Source: Prionace glauca
Lineage: Eukaryota > Chordata > Chondrichthyes > Carcharhiniformes > Carcharhinidae
Assembly: GCA_037974335.1 (NCBI GenBank)
Contig: CM075760.1
Coordinates: forward strand, 42,536,103-42,600,102
Direction: 5' to 3'
DNA: 64,000 nucleotides
The translations under genes were made by a program, and so were the position numbers. Shown in pieces: positions 21,206 through 32,429 of this stretch. The stretch's first letter is position 1. The number at the start of each line of letters is the position of its first letter. Below the pieces are notes generated by a model. The model made no database searches and was not told where the DNA came from. It was given only the letters and a program-made list of their open reading frames with translations.

Positions 21206-22440
21206 TGCGATCTGATTAAGGATACGCAGCATGGCTTTGTAAAGGGGAAGTCTTGCCTTATGAATCTGGTAGAATTCTTTGAAGAGGTGACAAAAACGGT
21301 CGACGAAGGACGAGCCGTTGATGTTGTCTATATGGATTTCAGTAAAGCATTTGGCAAAGTCCCTCATGGTAGGTTGGTACAGAAGATTAAATCTCATTGG
21401 ATTTGTGGTCAGGTATCTAGATGGGTAGAGAACTGGCTTGCAAAGACGAGTCAGAGAGTAGTAGTGGAGGGGTCCTTTTCTAGCTGGAGGTCTGTCACTA
21501 GTGGTGTGCCGCAGGGCTCAGTACTGGGACCTCTTCTCTTTGTGGTGTATGTAAATGATTTGGAAGAAGGAGTAGGTGGTGTGATCAGCAAATTTGTTGA
21601 TGACACCAAGGTGGTTGGATTGGTGGGCAGTGAGGAGCAGTATCTGGCAATACAGCGGGATATTGATAGGCTGTTTGATTGGGCGGATACATGGCAAATA
21701 GAGTTTAATCCGGATAAATGTGAGGTGATGCATTTTGGCCGGAATAATGTAGGGGGGAGTTATATGGTAAAGGGTAAGACCGTAAGGAGTATAGAATCGC
21801 AGCGAGACCTGGGGGTACAAGTGCACAAGTCTTTGAAGGTGGCAGTGCAAGTGGAGAGTGTGGTGAAGAAAGCCTATGGTATGTTAGCCTTTATAGGAAG
21901 GGGTATAGAATATAAGAGCTGGAGTCTAAAGTTGCAGTTGTACAGAACGTTGGTTAGGCAGCATTTAGAGTACTGCGTCCAGTTCTGGTCGCCTTACTAC
22001 CGGAAGGACGTGGAGACTCTGGAGAGAGTGCAGAGGAGGTTTACCAGGATGTTGCCTGGTATGGAAGGACTGGGATATGAGGAAAGATTGAAGAAATTGG
22101 GCCTCTTTTCCCTTGAAAGACGCCGACTGAGGGGGGATCTAATAGAAGTATATAAGATTATGAAGGGTATAGATAGAGTAAACAGAAGTAAGCTATTTCC
22201 TATGATAGAGACACGTAGGACAAGGGGCCATGGACTTAACGTGAGGGGGAGAGCGGTACAACACAGATATTAGAGGGAGGTTTTTCACACAGAAGGTAGT
22301 GGGGGTATGGAATGCTCTGCCAAGTAAGGTGGTGGAGGAAAACACACTAGAGTCATTTAAGAGTAACTTAGACAGGCACATGACTGGGTTAGAGATGGGT
22401 GGATATAGGAGATTGTTTTAAATAAGGGTCATTAGCATTG
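21206..22440 (+). mobile_element. CR1-type LINE, 3' part of the same element
   Basis: Plus-strand frame to 22273 begins DLIKDTQHGFVKGKSCLMNL and continues through [47 protein letters not shown] and FTRMLPGMEG. The catalytic motif reads FVDD, not the FADD of other copies, and the frame breaks near the C-terminus at about 22260. The 3' UTR ends near 22440. Sequence differs clearly from the young subfamily at 8.9 and 58-63 kb. Confidence 0.88.
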
Positions 22441-22489
22441 GAGCTACCCTGGTAAGGTAAATGGATATGGTATAAGAATAATGTTTTTT

Positions 22490-22980
22490 TTCCCCTTTTC
22501 ATTCACAGGTTATAAGTCGGTTCGCCTCGTGTCCAACGAGGGGCATACACGCGATGGGTCGTACTGCGGCTGCTCTTGGCTGTTAGAGATTGTCCTAGTA
22601 CCTCATGTCGTTAGTGTGTGCCTAAACTGGACCAGAAACTGAGCAAGACGACAGCTCAGTGACTATCACTGATTGCTGTGCAGACACATGGATTTGGACC
22701 GGTGTCTGTGGGAGTTTGCGCATTCTCCCCGTGCTTGCGTGGGTTTTCTCCAGGTGCTCCAGTTTCCTCCCACACCCCAAAGATGTGCTGTTAGGCTGAT
22801 TGGCAGGAATAAATTGTCCCTAAATCACTTTCTCTCAATCTGGATGGCAATAAAACATTAGACAGGGGTCGTGGGTGGAGAGGGGGACTGCTGGTGTTGA
22901 GATGGCGGCGCAGGCTCGTTGGGCCGGAGGGCCTGTTTCCTGGGCTGGGCTGTTTTTGTTCTTTGTTCTTTGATATTAAG
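22490..22980 (+). mobile_element. composite SINE, plus strand
   Basis: Best copy of a three-part SINE. Head from cttttcattcacagg through cctcgtgtccaacgagg and ttagagattgtcctagtacc; tRNA-like part (cagctcagtgactatcactg); V-type core (gtgggagtttgcgcattctc, then tttcctcccacaccccaaag); tail (cgttgggccggagggcctgt and ttgttctttgttctttg). The same order occurs at 56385-56868 and, inverted, at 19160-19577. Confidence 0.82.
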
Positions 22981-23450
22981 GGAATTGAACGGGTTGCAGT
23001 CTGGGCTGAAGTTTGCAGCGATGAAAAGGGGCTGGATAGGCTGGGGTTATTTTCCTTAATGTGGAGAAGGATGAAAGGAACCTCACTGATTTGTACCAAA
23101 TTATGAGGGATATAGATAAGCCAGATGTGAATAATCATTCCCCTTAGTAGAGGTGTCAATGACCAGCGACATAGATCTAAGGATAGGAACATGATATTGA
23201 CAGGGGATTTGTGGGAATAAAAAAAAACCAAACTCATTAACCTCGAAGGTGCTGGGAATTGAGAACTCACTGCCTGAAAGTATGGCAGGGGAAAGAACCC
23301 TCGCATTTAAGAAGCATTTAGATGAACATTTGAAACGTCATGGCATGCAAGGAAGCGAGCTAACTATTGCAATATGGGATTTTATTAGATTGGTGTTATA
23401 TGGCCGAAGGGCCTATTTCAATGCTGGAAATCTCCATTGTTACATTATCT
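22981..23450 (+). mobile_element. decayed LINE 3' region
   Basis: Matches the C-terminal RT and 3' UTR order of CR1 LINEs: a degenerate LGLFSLEWRRMKGTSLI-like stretch, then tttaagaagcatttagatga and the tail ggccgaagggcctatttcaa. It directly follows the SINE. Confidence 0.6.
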
Positions 23451-23638
23451 CTTCTAGGAAGTTAGCAACTGTGCTAACTCAGCATTAATTCAGAGCAATA
23501 ACGGAGGCTGTGAGCGCTCTATTACGGACCTTACATCTCCGAAGTCCTGTATCTAAAGCCCAATAGTGTGTGATTTCAGAGAGATGGAGTACACATTGGT
23601 CTAAGTTGATGAAACCCAAGCACGTGCTGATGTGTGTT

Positions 23639-24528
23639 TTAGCCAGTGAGCTTGGTGAAGGGGCACAGCAGAACTTTCTTCAGGTCCTCTCGGAACTTGG
23701 TCTGAGCGACTGCGTAGATGAAGACGTTGTTGCAGGAACTGACTAGCTGGAGCATGTTTCCTGTTTCCTGAAAGATGTACCGTGGGTCTTTGAAATCCAG
23801 GCTGGTGCGGTAGCCCTCACCTGTAATCCACACATAGAGGAAGTAAACGACATAAGTGACCCAGAGGAGGAGGAAGCTGAGGGCGATGGCGAACAGAAGG
23901 ATGATGGACCTCTTGCGGTTGGCCATCTTTGGATCCCCGTGACTCTCCGTGCCCCGGAGTCTCCTGCGAGCTCTGCTGGCCGCTAAGATGTGTTTTACGG
24001 TCAGAGCATTAAGAAGCAGGATGAGGAGGAACGGGAGAAACGGAGTTAAGATGTAATCCAGCCATTCATAAGCCTGCCAGGCGGGCAGCGTGTAATAACT
24101 GGGCTTAAAAGCACAGAACCAGGGCACCCCATCCAGGATGTACAATGGCTGGTAAGTGAAATAGACAGGGACATTCCTGACACAGCTCAGGACACAGACT
24201 ATTCCTATAACCAGCAATGCTGTTTTCTCGGTGCAGTATCTGGTCTTCAGGTTCTGGCAGCAGATGGCCACAAAACGGTCGATGGTAAAAGCCACTGTCA
24301 ACCAGACAGATGCATCCCGGGTGAAATAGACCAGCAGATTGGTGAGTGTACATGCGGGAGTGGTCGACAGGACGCTGTTCTGAAAGTAGATGCGGCCAAT
24401 CCGGTTGAGGATGACGGCAATGATGATGACAAGGAAATCAGCCAATGCTATCGCGATCAGGTAGTAGGTGATGCACCCTGACAGTCCGCACCGTCCTCGG
24501 GATAAGATTACGATCGTCACCAAGTTGG
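23639..24528 (-). CDS. GPR139-like class A GPCR, coding exon 2
   Basis: Encodes most of a seven-transmembrane receptor close to the shark GPR139-like family (plasma membrane; ligand not deducible). A canonical acceptor tttctatctcacag ends at 24529, so the exon starts at 24528 with CC AAC TTG and completes an Ala codon from exon 1. The longer open frame beginning at 24622 (MGWFSVTDW) runs through this intron and its N-terminus is unlikely to be real. Landmarks in the spliced 319-residue product: TM1 end LVTIVILS; TM2 LIAIALADFLVIII; disulfide Cys about residue 83 (TPACT), partner in WFCAF; DRF at 107-109 in place of DRY; TM5 YILTPFLPFLLILLL; basic loop RARRRLRG; TM6 FAIALSFLLLWV; TM7 SSCNNVFIYAVAQ. 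The stop is at 23639-23641. No disabling change is seen. Confidence 0.92.
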
Positions 24529-25752
24529 CTGTGAGATAGAAAGAGGCAGAGAGAGGTGTTACTGGGAGGGCTGTAAACACCAGCTGCTGCGCTCTCCAAT
24601 CAGTTACTGAAAACCATCCCATCCTTCACTTTGCCAACTCCAGGCTCCAGTGATTGTAAAGTCTCGGCAATGACATGACATTCAAAACTGGATTAATGTT
24701 TTTTTACGTTAGGGGGAATCAGTCCAAATTTTAACTCCGCGCTCTGGTCACTGAGTTGATCCCCTGAGATAACTATCAAATTTCAGATTCTCCGAAAATT
24801 TACTGTCACTATTCTTCTTCGTACTAATCCCATCCCTCCATCAGCCCTATCAGCCCCCATTCAGGCAGCGTCTCTCTTTTTATAATCTCGTTCTTCGGAT
24901 TGTCAATCCCTCCAACATCTCGCCTTCCCAGATTTTGATAACACGCTACAACTACCTGAGATCACACCGTGTCTCCTATTGTGGACTTCCATGCTGCTGA
25001 TTTGTTTTTTTTTTCAGTGTGCCTTTACCTGCCAAGACACTAACCGCTGGAACCCCTTCTTACAAAGACTAAACTTTCCCTTTGCTCTTCAGGACGATCC
25101 TTAGAAAATAAATTTGTTGAACAATTCTAAGTCATTTTGTTGTTCGTATAAAGTTGATGTGTTAAAGTTCTGTGAAGTATCCCCATTCTACTTATCCGGG
25201 TGCCTGAAGAAACAAACGCTACATCACCTTCTCAAATGAAAGATGGAGATGGGCAAGACATGTTCGACTTGCTATATCTACATGGATGCAACCAGTGATT
25301 AAAAATATATTTATCTGACATTTACCAGACTTACTAACACAAGGGAAAATGCATATGCATAACCCCCTCACATTTTCTCAAAAGTTTCAATAATTAATTC
25401 TTAATTTGTTAAAACCTCAGTAACAATGTGGGCAGCCCAGTGCCACCTCATTCAAATCAACGATTACTAACTGCTGGAGGTCGCAACATAGTTTCATGTA
25501 ACCACTGAATGCATGTTCTATGTCAATGCATCTAATTGAATGATTAGATCGCAATAGCTCATTTTCTAAGACTGTGTATACCAGTGGATGAAATACAGGT
25601 CACTTTATAGGCTTTATCCTGCACAACACTTAAAACACTGGATCGGGTTTCACTACATTCGAATAAAACTGAATATTCAACAATTCGATGTTAATGCTTA
25701 TGCAACGCCATACACTTCAAGCCATGAGAATAATTTGGGATCTTTCACCTAC

Positions 25753-25822
25753 CAGGAACACCAACGGCAGCGAGAATGGGATAAGAAATGGCGAAGAAGA
25801 GGCCTTTCGCTGGTCCATGCAT
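25753..25822 (-). CDS. GPR139-like class A GPCR, coding exon 1
   Basis: A 70-bp first coding exon, too short for ordinary ORF listing. The minus strand from ATG at 25822 encodes 23 codons, MHGPAKGLFFAISYPILAAV then GVP, and ends G|GTAGGTG at 25753. Joined to exon 2 it gives AAVGVPA-NLVTIVILS, a complete TM1. Human GPR139 has an intron at the corresponding place, between its ...GLPA and NILT. The intron here is 1,224 bp. This gives a 319-residue receptor with a short extracellular N-terminus, as usual for this family. I did not identify a promoter. Confidence 0.88.
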
Positions 25823-25899
25823 CCTCTCCCAGAAAGTGAAATGAAGCCGAGACCTGCGCTCTGCAGTGGTTTCATTGTGTCCCACATTTATTCTGAGTG

Positions 25900-26790
25900 A
25901 ACGTCTCCAGAGGAATAATTAAGTTAGAAATGGCACCTTAGTTACAGACCGGTGAACAAACAGATTCGCTCACTGTTTGGTACCTCCACATTGCACCATT
26001 GGCAAGGGGGATGATCCCATTGTATACCTAACCAAACTGTTGCTTGCTCATTCCATGGTTACCTCCACCTCCCACAAACATTGCCTTCGTGTCTACATCA
26101 AGAACAGCAGGTGAGGGGAGATATTGATCTGGGCTCTAATCTCAAATTCAAAGACCATCTCTTCTCATTTCTGCCCAATTACATCTCGCTCACAGATATC
26201 AGAATAGTTAGGCGCGTATTTCCTTCTGAGAGTTTTGGAAACTGAAATTAGAAGCATGAGTAGTGCATTCAGTATTTCTGAGTCTACTCCGCCCTTCATT
26301 TTGATCATGAGTTACCATCAAACTGCGTTCCTACTCCCTAATTATTTTTATTAGATGTACATCTAAAACACCTGAAGTCACTATGACCATTTTGCACATC
26401 CTATGCTCCTGCTGTGACATTCAGCGAGCACAGGATGGATTTCACAGAAATGACAAATGATAACTAAGGTTAATATGCTATATTTCCTTTAAAAAGTGAT
26501 ACAATGAACCCGCTTTCCGACTTACAAACAGCAAGTGAAACACTTTTTATCTACGAAATTCACCTTGGACTTTATTATTTTGGGGCGAAATAATTGCAAT
26601 CCTGCATTTCATTTGTTTATTTTCCCACATAAACCTCGGTCATCTAAAGATTTATTATCGAGACGATGTGTAAATCATATTTGAAGGAGTAAGCTTGATG
26701 AAAGTTACTCTTTGACTCTTCTTTGAAATAAAGGAACAGTTGGTGTCACACATCAATAACCATTCGACTGGAGACAGGCAATTTTTGAGC
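25900..26790. other. no gene recognised
   Basis: Upstream side of the receptor gene. Unremarkable AT-rich DNA in which I could not single out promoter elements. Confidence 0.4.
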
Positions 26791-26794
26791 AAGT

Positions 26795-26833
26795 GTGTAT
26801 CTGTGTGTATGTGTGTGTGTGTGTGTGTGTGTG
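26795..26833 (+). repeat. (TG)n microsatellite
   Basis: Short near-pure TG run. Confidence 0.85.
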
Positions 26834-26964
26834 ACGTGGTAGAAAAGCCTAGTATCATAGATCAGAGTGCTGTCGTTTCCACGGTGTGACTCCTCGCAAT
26901 GTGAACACTCGCCGTCCCACATCTTGTATAAATTGGCACAGATGAGTGAGTGAATGACAGGGTG

Positions 26965-27375
26965 GAGAAGGATGGATTCGTAAATTTGCTGACGACACCA
27001 AAGCCGGTGGAGTTGTAGACAGTGAGGATGGATGTTATAGTTTGCAGAGGGACATAGATAAGCTGCAGAGCTGGGCTGAGAGGTGGCACATGGGGTTTGA
27101 TGCGGAAAAGTGTGAGGTGATTCACTTTGGTAAGGGTAATAGGAGTACACAATATAGGGCAAATGGAAGGACTCTTGGTAGTGTCGACATGTGCATACAC
27201 ATGTGCATAGATCCCTGAAAGTTGGCACCCAGGTTGATAAGGTTGTTAAGAAGGCGTACGATGTGTTAGCTTTTATTGGGATTGAATTTCGGAGCCGTGA
27301 GGTCATTTTGCAACTGTACAAAACTCTGCTGTGGCCACAGTTGGAGTATTGCGTACAGTTCTGGTTGTTCCAAAA
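26965..27375 (+). mobile_element. decayed LINE RT fragment
   Basis: Reads KFADDTKAGG, then WHMGFDAEKCEVIHFG, then KVGTQVDKVVKKAYDVLAFI and LEYCVQFWL, the RT catalytic box and following CR1 C-terminal region, with frame changes. At about 27375 it is interrupted by the next LINE. Confidence 0.75.
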
Positions 27376-28690
27376 TGTGGAATCAATGTCGATGGAGATA
27401 AGGAATAGTAAAGGGAAAAATGTCACTGATGGGTGTAGTTTATAGGCCCCCAATTAATAACTTCGAGGTGGGGTGGTCTATAAACAAACAAATGCATGTA
27501 AAAATGACCAACAATAATCATAGGGGATTTTAACCTCCATATTGATTGGTCAACTCAAGTTGGATGCCGTGGACGTGAGGATGAGTTCTTAGAATGCTGT
27601 CAAGATAGTTTCCTCGAACAGTATGTTACAAAACTTACAAGGGAGCAAGCTATCTTGGATCTGGTCTTGTGTAATGAGGTAAAATTAATGATCACCTTGT
27701 TAGGGATCCTCTTGGAAGGAGTGATCACAATATGGTTGTATTTCTCATACAAATGGAGGGTGAGAAAGCTATGTCCCAAACCAGTGTCCTCTGCTTGAGC
27801 AAGGGGGATACAATATGATAAGGGCGGAGTTGTCTAATGTAGACAGGGAACACAGATTAATTGATGGGACAGTTGAGGAACAATAGGGGATTTTTAAGGA
27901 AATTTTACTCAGTACTCAGCAAAAATATATTTCAGTGAAAGAAGAAGGAATGTAAGAAAAGGAATAACCAGTCATGGTTAACTAAGGAAATAAAGGAGAG
28001 TATCAAATTAAAAACCAATGAATACAGAGTGTCCACAATTACTGGGGAACTAGAAGATTGGGAAAACTTTAAAAAACAACAAAGAACTACTAAGAAAACA
28101 AAAAAAGAAAGGAAAGATAGATTATGAAAGTAAACTCGCACAAAATACGAAAACTGATAGTAAAATATTTACAAATATATAAAATGGAAAAGGGCAGCTA
28201 AAGTAAATGTTGGACTCTTAGAAAGTGAGAAGGGGGATTAATAATGGGAAACAAGGAAATGGCCGAGCCCTTAAACAAGTTTGTTGTATCGGTCTTCGAA
28301 GTGGAGGATACAAATAGCACACCAATAATCGATGGACATGGGGGTGAGGACGTTGAAATGATCAATATTACTAAAATAGCAGTGCTGGGTAGAGTAATGG
28401 GACTAAAGGTAGACAAGTCCCCTGGTCCGGATGGAATGCATCCCGGGGTACAAAAAGAAATGGCAGAAGTAATAGCAAATACATTCGTTGTATTTTATCA
28501 AAATTTGCTGGACTCTGTGGAAGTGCTGATTGGAAAACAGCTAATGTAACGCCACTGTTTAAAACAGGAGGTCAACCAAAGGCAGGTAACTACAGGGCAG
28601 TTAGCTTAACATCTGTGGTTGGGAATATGCTGGAATCGATCATTAATGAAGAAATAGCAGGGCACTTGGAAAAGAATGGTTCGATCAAGC
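27376..28690 (+). mobile_element. old LINE, endonuclease to mid-RT
   Basis: Related to the young subfamily but older. It includes VEIRNSKGK, an endonuclease stretch ([44 protein letters not shown]), a linker, and the start of RT ([20 protein letters not shown] near 28410-28470, later [12 protein letters not shown]). Stops and frameshifts break it at many points. It ends in RT near 28690. Confidence 0.75.
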
Positions 28691-29046
28691 AGACACAGCG
28701 TGGATTGATGAATTCTTTATTAAATGTAAAACACAGCGAGACTATGAAGTGAGTAAAAAAAGTAAACCATTCAGTTGGATAAACTTGTGTCATATTTGGA
28801 AAAGTCAGAGGTATGAAATCAGCATAAAGCTCTGAAGAATATTCTCTAAACAGACACATGGCAGGTACTGATCATTGGAAGTATTTGAAACGCCTTAAAT
28901 TCTACCGCTTTCACATCGCATTTTTTAACTCCCTGTTGTCCATCTCAATTGCTCACACATCCACTCAAGATCACCCATCTGTAAATTCAGACTGTTCCTT
29001 GTTTCGCGGATTATGGCACGTTTGATGCAAGAAACGCGCAGCCTTT

Positions 29047-29119
29047 GGCTCCATAGCTCAGTGGTTAGAGCACTGGTCTCGTAAACCAGGGGTCGCGAGT
29101 TCGACTCTCGCTGGAGCCT
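29047..29119 (+). tRNA. trnT-CGU: tRNA-Thr (anticodon CGT)
   Basis: 73 nt, all stems pair: acceptor GGCTCCA/TGGAGCC, anticodon stem CTGGT/ACCAG with loop CTCGTAA, T-arm GCGAG-TTCGACT-CTCGC. A box (TAGCTCAGTGGTTAGAGCA) and B box (GGTTCGA-like) are intact. No intron. It shares flanking DNA with the Thr-AGT gene at 36832. Confidence 0.96.
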
Positions 29120-29329
29120 GCTTAACTCTTCCTGGAAAATATAGTTTAAAGTACACACAGTAAGTGCAACGGAGTTTGAAGTGGATGAAGGCAGCTCACA
29201 TGAGAGTCGACATTTCCAACGTGACTTTAAAAAGTAATTAGTTATTCTCGTGATCATGAAAGTATCAAAAAGAGACATGTTTGAAAAAGTGGGTGATTTG
29301 TTTGTACATAGGAGCGCAGGAAGTTAGTT

Positions 29330-30245
29330 TGTGAGCAATCAGTTCGAAAGGGAAATGGCATTTTGACCTTTCTTGTCAAAGGAATGGAGTTCAGCAATAA
29401 GTCGGTATTACTACGGTTGAGAGGGTTTATTGAGACCGCATGTGGGAAATTCTTCCCAATGCTGGTCTCCATATTTAAGAAAAGATATTCTTGCATTGCA
29501 GACAATATGGTGAAGGGTCGTTAGTTTGCTCCGTAAGCTCGGGTTTACGCTGTCTTGAGGGGTTGAGGAAATTCGGTTGAAATTCTCTTGCGTTTAGAGG
29601 AATGAGAGGGGATCTCATAAAAACCTGCTCCATTCTGAATGGGATCGAGAGGGTGGGCGCTGAGAGATTGTTTCCACTGGGCGGGAATCTAAAACAGCAT
29701 CAGCAAAAAGAGCGTTTAGGTCACTCTGGAGCTTGTTCATTCTCCCCGTTCATACATAGGTTTCCTCCCGGTACCCCGGTTTCCTCCCACAGCTCAAAGA
29801 TGTGCTGGTTAGGTCGATTGGACTTGGCAAATTGTCCCTAAGTGTCCAAAAGTGTGTAGGTTAGGGTGATTAGCAGGATGGGTGTGTGGGGCTGCGGGAA
29901 TGGGACCTTGATGTGGTCTCAGTCGGATAGTCGTTGCAGAGTCAGACGGGCCGTATGGCCTCTTACAGCAGTGCAGTGGTTCTATGAGATCAGAGGAATT
30001 TACTTCACACAAAGTGCTGCGCATCTTTGAAACTCTCCCCCAAAGAGGGTTGTCGCTGCTCCTTCATTGAACACGTTTCAGACTGTGATGGAAAAAAAAA
30101 TACGGTCTGTCTGGGAATTGAGGGATATAGGGAGCTAGTGGGAAAATGGAGTTGAAGCCCAAGGTCGGATATGATGGCATTGAATGGTAGAGCAGGTTTG
30201 ATAGGCCGAGTGATCCATTTCTGCTTCTATTTATTGTGTTCATGT
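29330..30245 (+). mobile_element. decayed LINE 3' region with a nested SINE
   Basis: LINE C-terminal region (ggaatgagaggggatctcat, then gagagattgtttccactggg) runs to about 29715 and resumes at about 29996 (ggaatttacttcacacaaag ... gagggatatagggagctagt), ending near ttctatttattgtgttcatg. The SINE at 29716-29995 splits it. Confidence 0.7.
29716..29995 (+). mobile_element. SINE with V-type core, inserted in a LINE
   Basis: Core motifs gttcattctccccgttcata and ggtttcctcccacagctcaa; tail cagacgggccgtatggcctc. The head is truncated. Confidence 0.7.
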
Positions 30246-30294
30246 GTATGAGAAAAACAGTAATTCATGTTTTTAATAAAAACAGATTGCTCCA

Positions 30295-30850
30295 AAAGTT
30301 CTCAGCAGGTTGGGAAGTCTTGTTGAAGTTGTACAAGACATTTTAAGGGCACATTCGTAAAACCGTGTGCAAATTCTGGTTATCCTACTGTAGAAAATGT
30401 GCAGAAAAGATTTATTAGGATTTATTAGTACTTGACGGATTGAGTTATAAGGAGGGACTTTTATTTTCTCTGGAGGGTAGGAGGCTGAAGAATGACCTTA
30501 TAGAGGTCTATAAAATAATGAGGGACATAGACAAGGTAGATAGTCAATATCTCTTCCCAAAGGTAGGGGAATATAAAGCTAGAGGGCTTAGATTTAAGGT
30601 GAGAGGGGAGAAATCCAAAAGTGTCCAGGTGGGATTTTTTTTACTTCATACAGAAAATTCCAGGGGTAGTAGTGGATGCGGGTACAATTTTATCTTTAAA
30701 AAAACATTTAGATAATTATATGGGTACGATAGAAAAAGAAAAATATGGGCCAAATGCGGGCAATTGGGATTAGTTTAGGGGTTTAAAAAAGGATGGCATG
30801 GACAAGTTGGGCCGAAGGGCCTGTTTCCATGTTGTTAACCTCTATGCCTC
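30295..30850 (+). mobile_element. LINE 3' region, decayed
   Basis: Weak RT C-terminal frame LSYKEGLLFSLEGRRLKNDL, IMRDIDKVDSQYLFPKV, then the tail gggccaaatgcgggcaattg and gccgaagggcctgtttccat. Same subfamily as the outer element at 50955-52985, for which it shows the uninterrupted state. Confidence 0.75.
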
Positions 30851-30859
30851 AATGAGCAG

Positions 30860-31930
30860 GTCTGGCAGCAAACATGAAGAGAAAAACAGAGTTAAGTTTC
30901 AGAATCCAATATAATGTTATTCAAAACAGTAACAATTATAACAATTTGCACAACATCTAGACAGAGAATTGAATTCAATCCAGGCAACGAATGTCCTGAA
31001 TTTAAACTATTGCTGTATTGCTGTAGTAAAATTATTCAGGAAAGTTAGCTGTTATTTGAAAGGCTGGAGGCTTGTTCGCACCGTGAGCCACACAGTTTTC
31101 CTCTATTCCTGCTTCTACTTATATTCTCAACATAGACACACTGTGTGTCCTTCTGCAACAAAGAAACATGGTTCAAGCTTTGCTGGTCACACTGTTATTC
31201 AATAAGTTGACATGCAAATAGATCTATAAATATTCTTTTCAAATAATACAAGAGCTATTAGATTATGCTTTGGTATGTTTTCAAACTATTAGAAACACTG
31301 TGTTCACAGTAACTGATAGAAGTTTTTGATGTGATTGCAGATATAGAACTGGAACCCACCATCACACCTAGTGAATCCACTGTCAGTTTAAGTGTTGATC
31401 AGTGAAAATGCCAATTATCCTCTGTGATATACGGATACCAAATCAGTAAGCAATAGCCAATCAAAATAGGAACCAGAATCAGTCAATCTTTCTCTCTACT
31501 TTCAAACATGTTGTTATTTTCTGTACCATTTGCCAGTGAGGTGAATGAAAAAGTGAACACAGTTTGTGATGTAAAAATGTGCTCACTCCTTCTGGGAACA
31601 AAATCACATTGATGCACAGAGCAACACACACACACACAGACACAAAGACGGACAGAGACTTGAGGAGATGCAAACATCCAAAAATCAAGGATGTCAACAA
31701 CTGGTTTCAGTCTTGTTCAATTTCTGGCTGGAGTTTAGCAAGTTATCGCTGATGAGCATTAATGAAGGAATCTGAAAGTGAAACAGGAACAAACAAACTG
31801 GAATATTTGGAAGGATTTGATTGCATTGAACGAAGAATTAATTCTGCAGTCACCTAAAGGAATGAATGCTGAGCAGAGCAGTGGGTGAGGTTCAAATCTT
31901 CGTGAGAAAACCTCAGTTTCAAATCCACTT
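30860..31930. other. no gene recognised
   Basis: AT-rich DNA with a short (AC)n run near 31625. A splice-acceptor-like gattgcag at 31335 precedes 22 open codons, judged chance. Confidence 0.45.
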
Positions 31931-31939
31931 TCACTGCTA

Positions 31940-32320
31940 TTTTGATTGTAGGTCAGGAAGTGAAGCTTTATTGTTCTCCTCCAATCCGTGATAATAAATA
32001 TCAATTACTTCCCGGCAGCAGGCACAAATCGCAATCTCGCCTTGTGTTCTGTCCTTTCTCAGGTAAAGACTCGCAGCAAATTCAACAGGAAGCCATATTC
32101 TCCCATCTGAGGAGCAGACGAGGTTAAGGACAGTTTAAATGGAGCCGAACCTTCACTGCAGCTCATTGTGTTTCTGACTGGAGATGATTTTTGTTTGCTG
32201 CACATTCCAGAATCATCTGATTCGGTGACGATTTCTTCATCGCCCATCCCAACTCCACTGATTTTAACATGTTTCAGTGTCAGTGCAGTGAGATGACAGT
32301 ATTATCACGTATCCTTGTGT
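31940..32320 (+). repeat. duplicated block flanking tRNA-Leu, copy 1
   Basis: Shares long stretches (for example ctgactggagatgatttttg and ttgctgcacattccag) with 38910-39291 and, more weakly, 39715-39930. Each copy ends in a tRNA-Leu-like gene, so the block was duplicated with its tRNA. Confidence 0.8.
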
Positions 32321-32401
32321 GGTAGTGTGGCCGAGCGGTCTAAGGCGCTGGATTTAAACTCCAGTCTCTCTAGAGGCTGGATTCAAATCCCCCAACTTCC
32401 A
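32321..32401 (+). pseudogene. tRNA-Leu pseudogene (anticodon TAA)
   Basis: Homologous to the intact Leu-TAG gene at 39292, with the anticodon loop changed from TTTAGGC to TTTAAAC. The 5' half is good, but the T-arm has lost pairing and the acceptor stem has two mismatches. It would read as Leu-TAA if it were expressed. Confidence 0.75.
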
Positions 32402-32429
32402 GCGAGCAGTATAACGCAGGGGTGTGTGT

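Noticed and set aside
24529-24622. N-terminal extension MGWFSVTDW of the receptor ORF
   Set aside because: It lies upstream of a strong splice acceptor and lacks a proper TM1 start. The exon at 25753-25822 supplies the conserved sequence.
31335-31405. Acceptor-like gattgcag followed by an Ig-like peptide ELEPTITPSESTVSLSV
   Set aside because: Only 22 codons before a stop, no donor, no core Cys or Trp, and no homologous exon nearby; judged chance.
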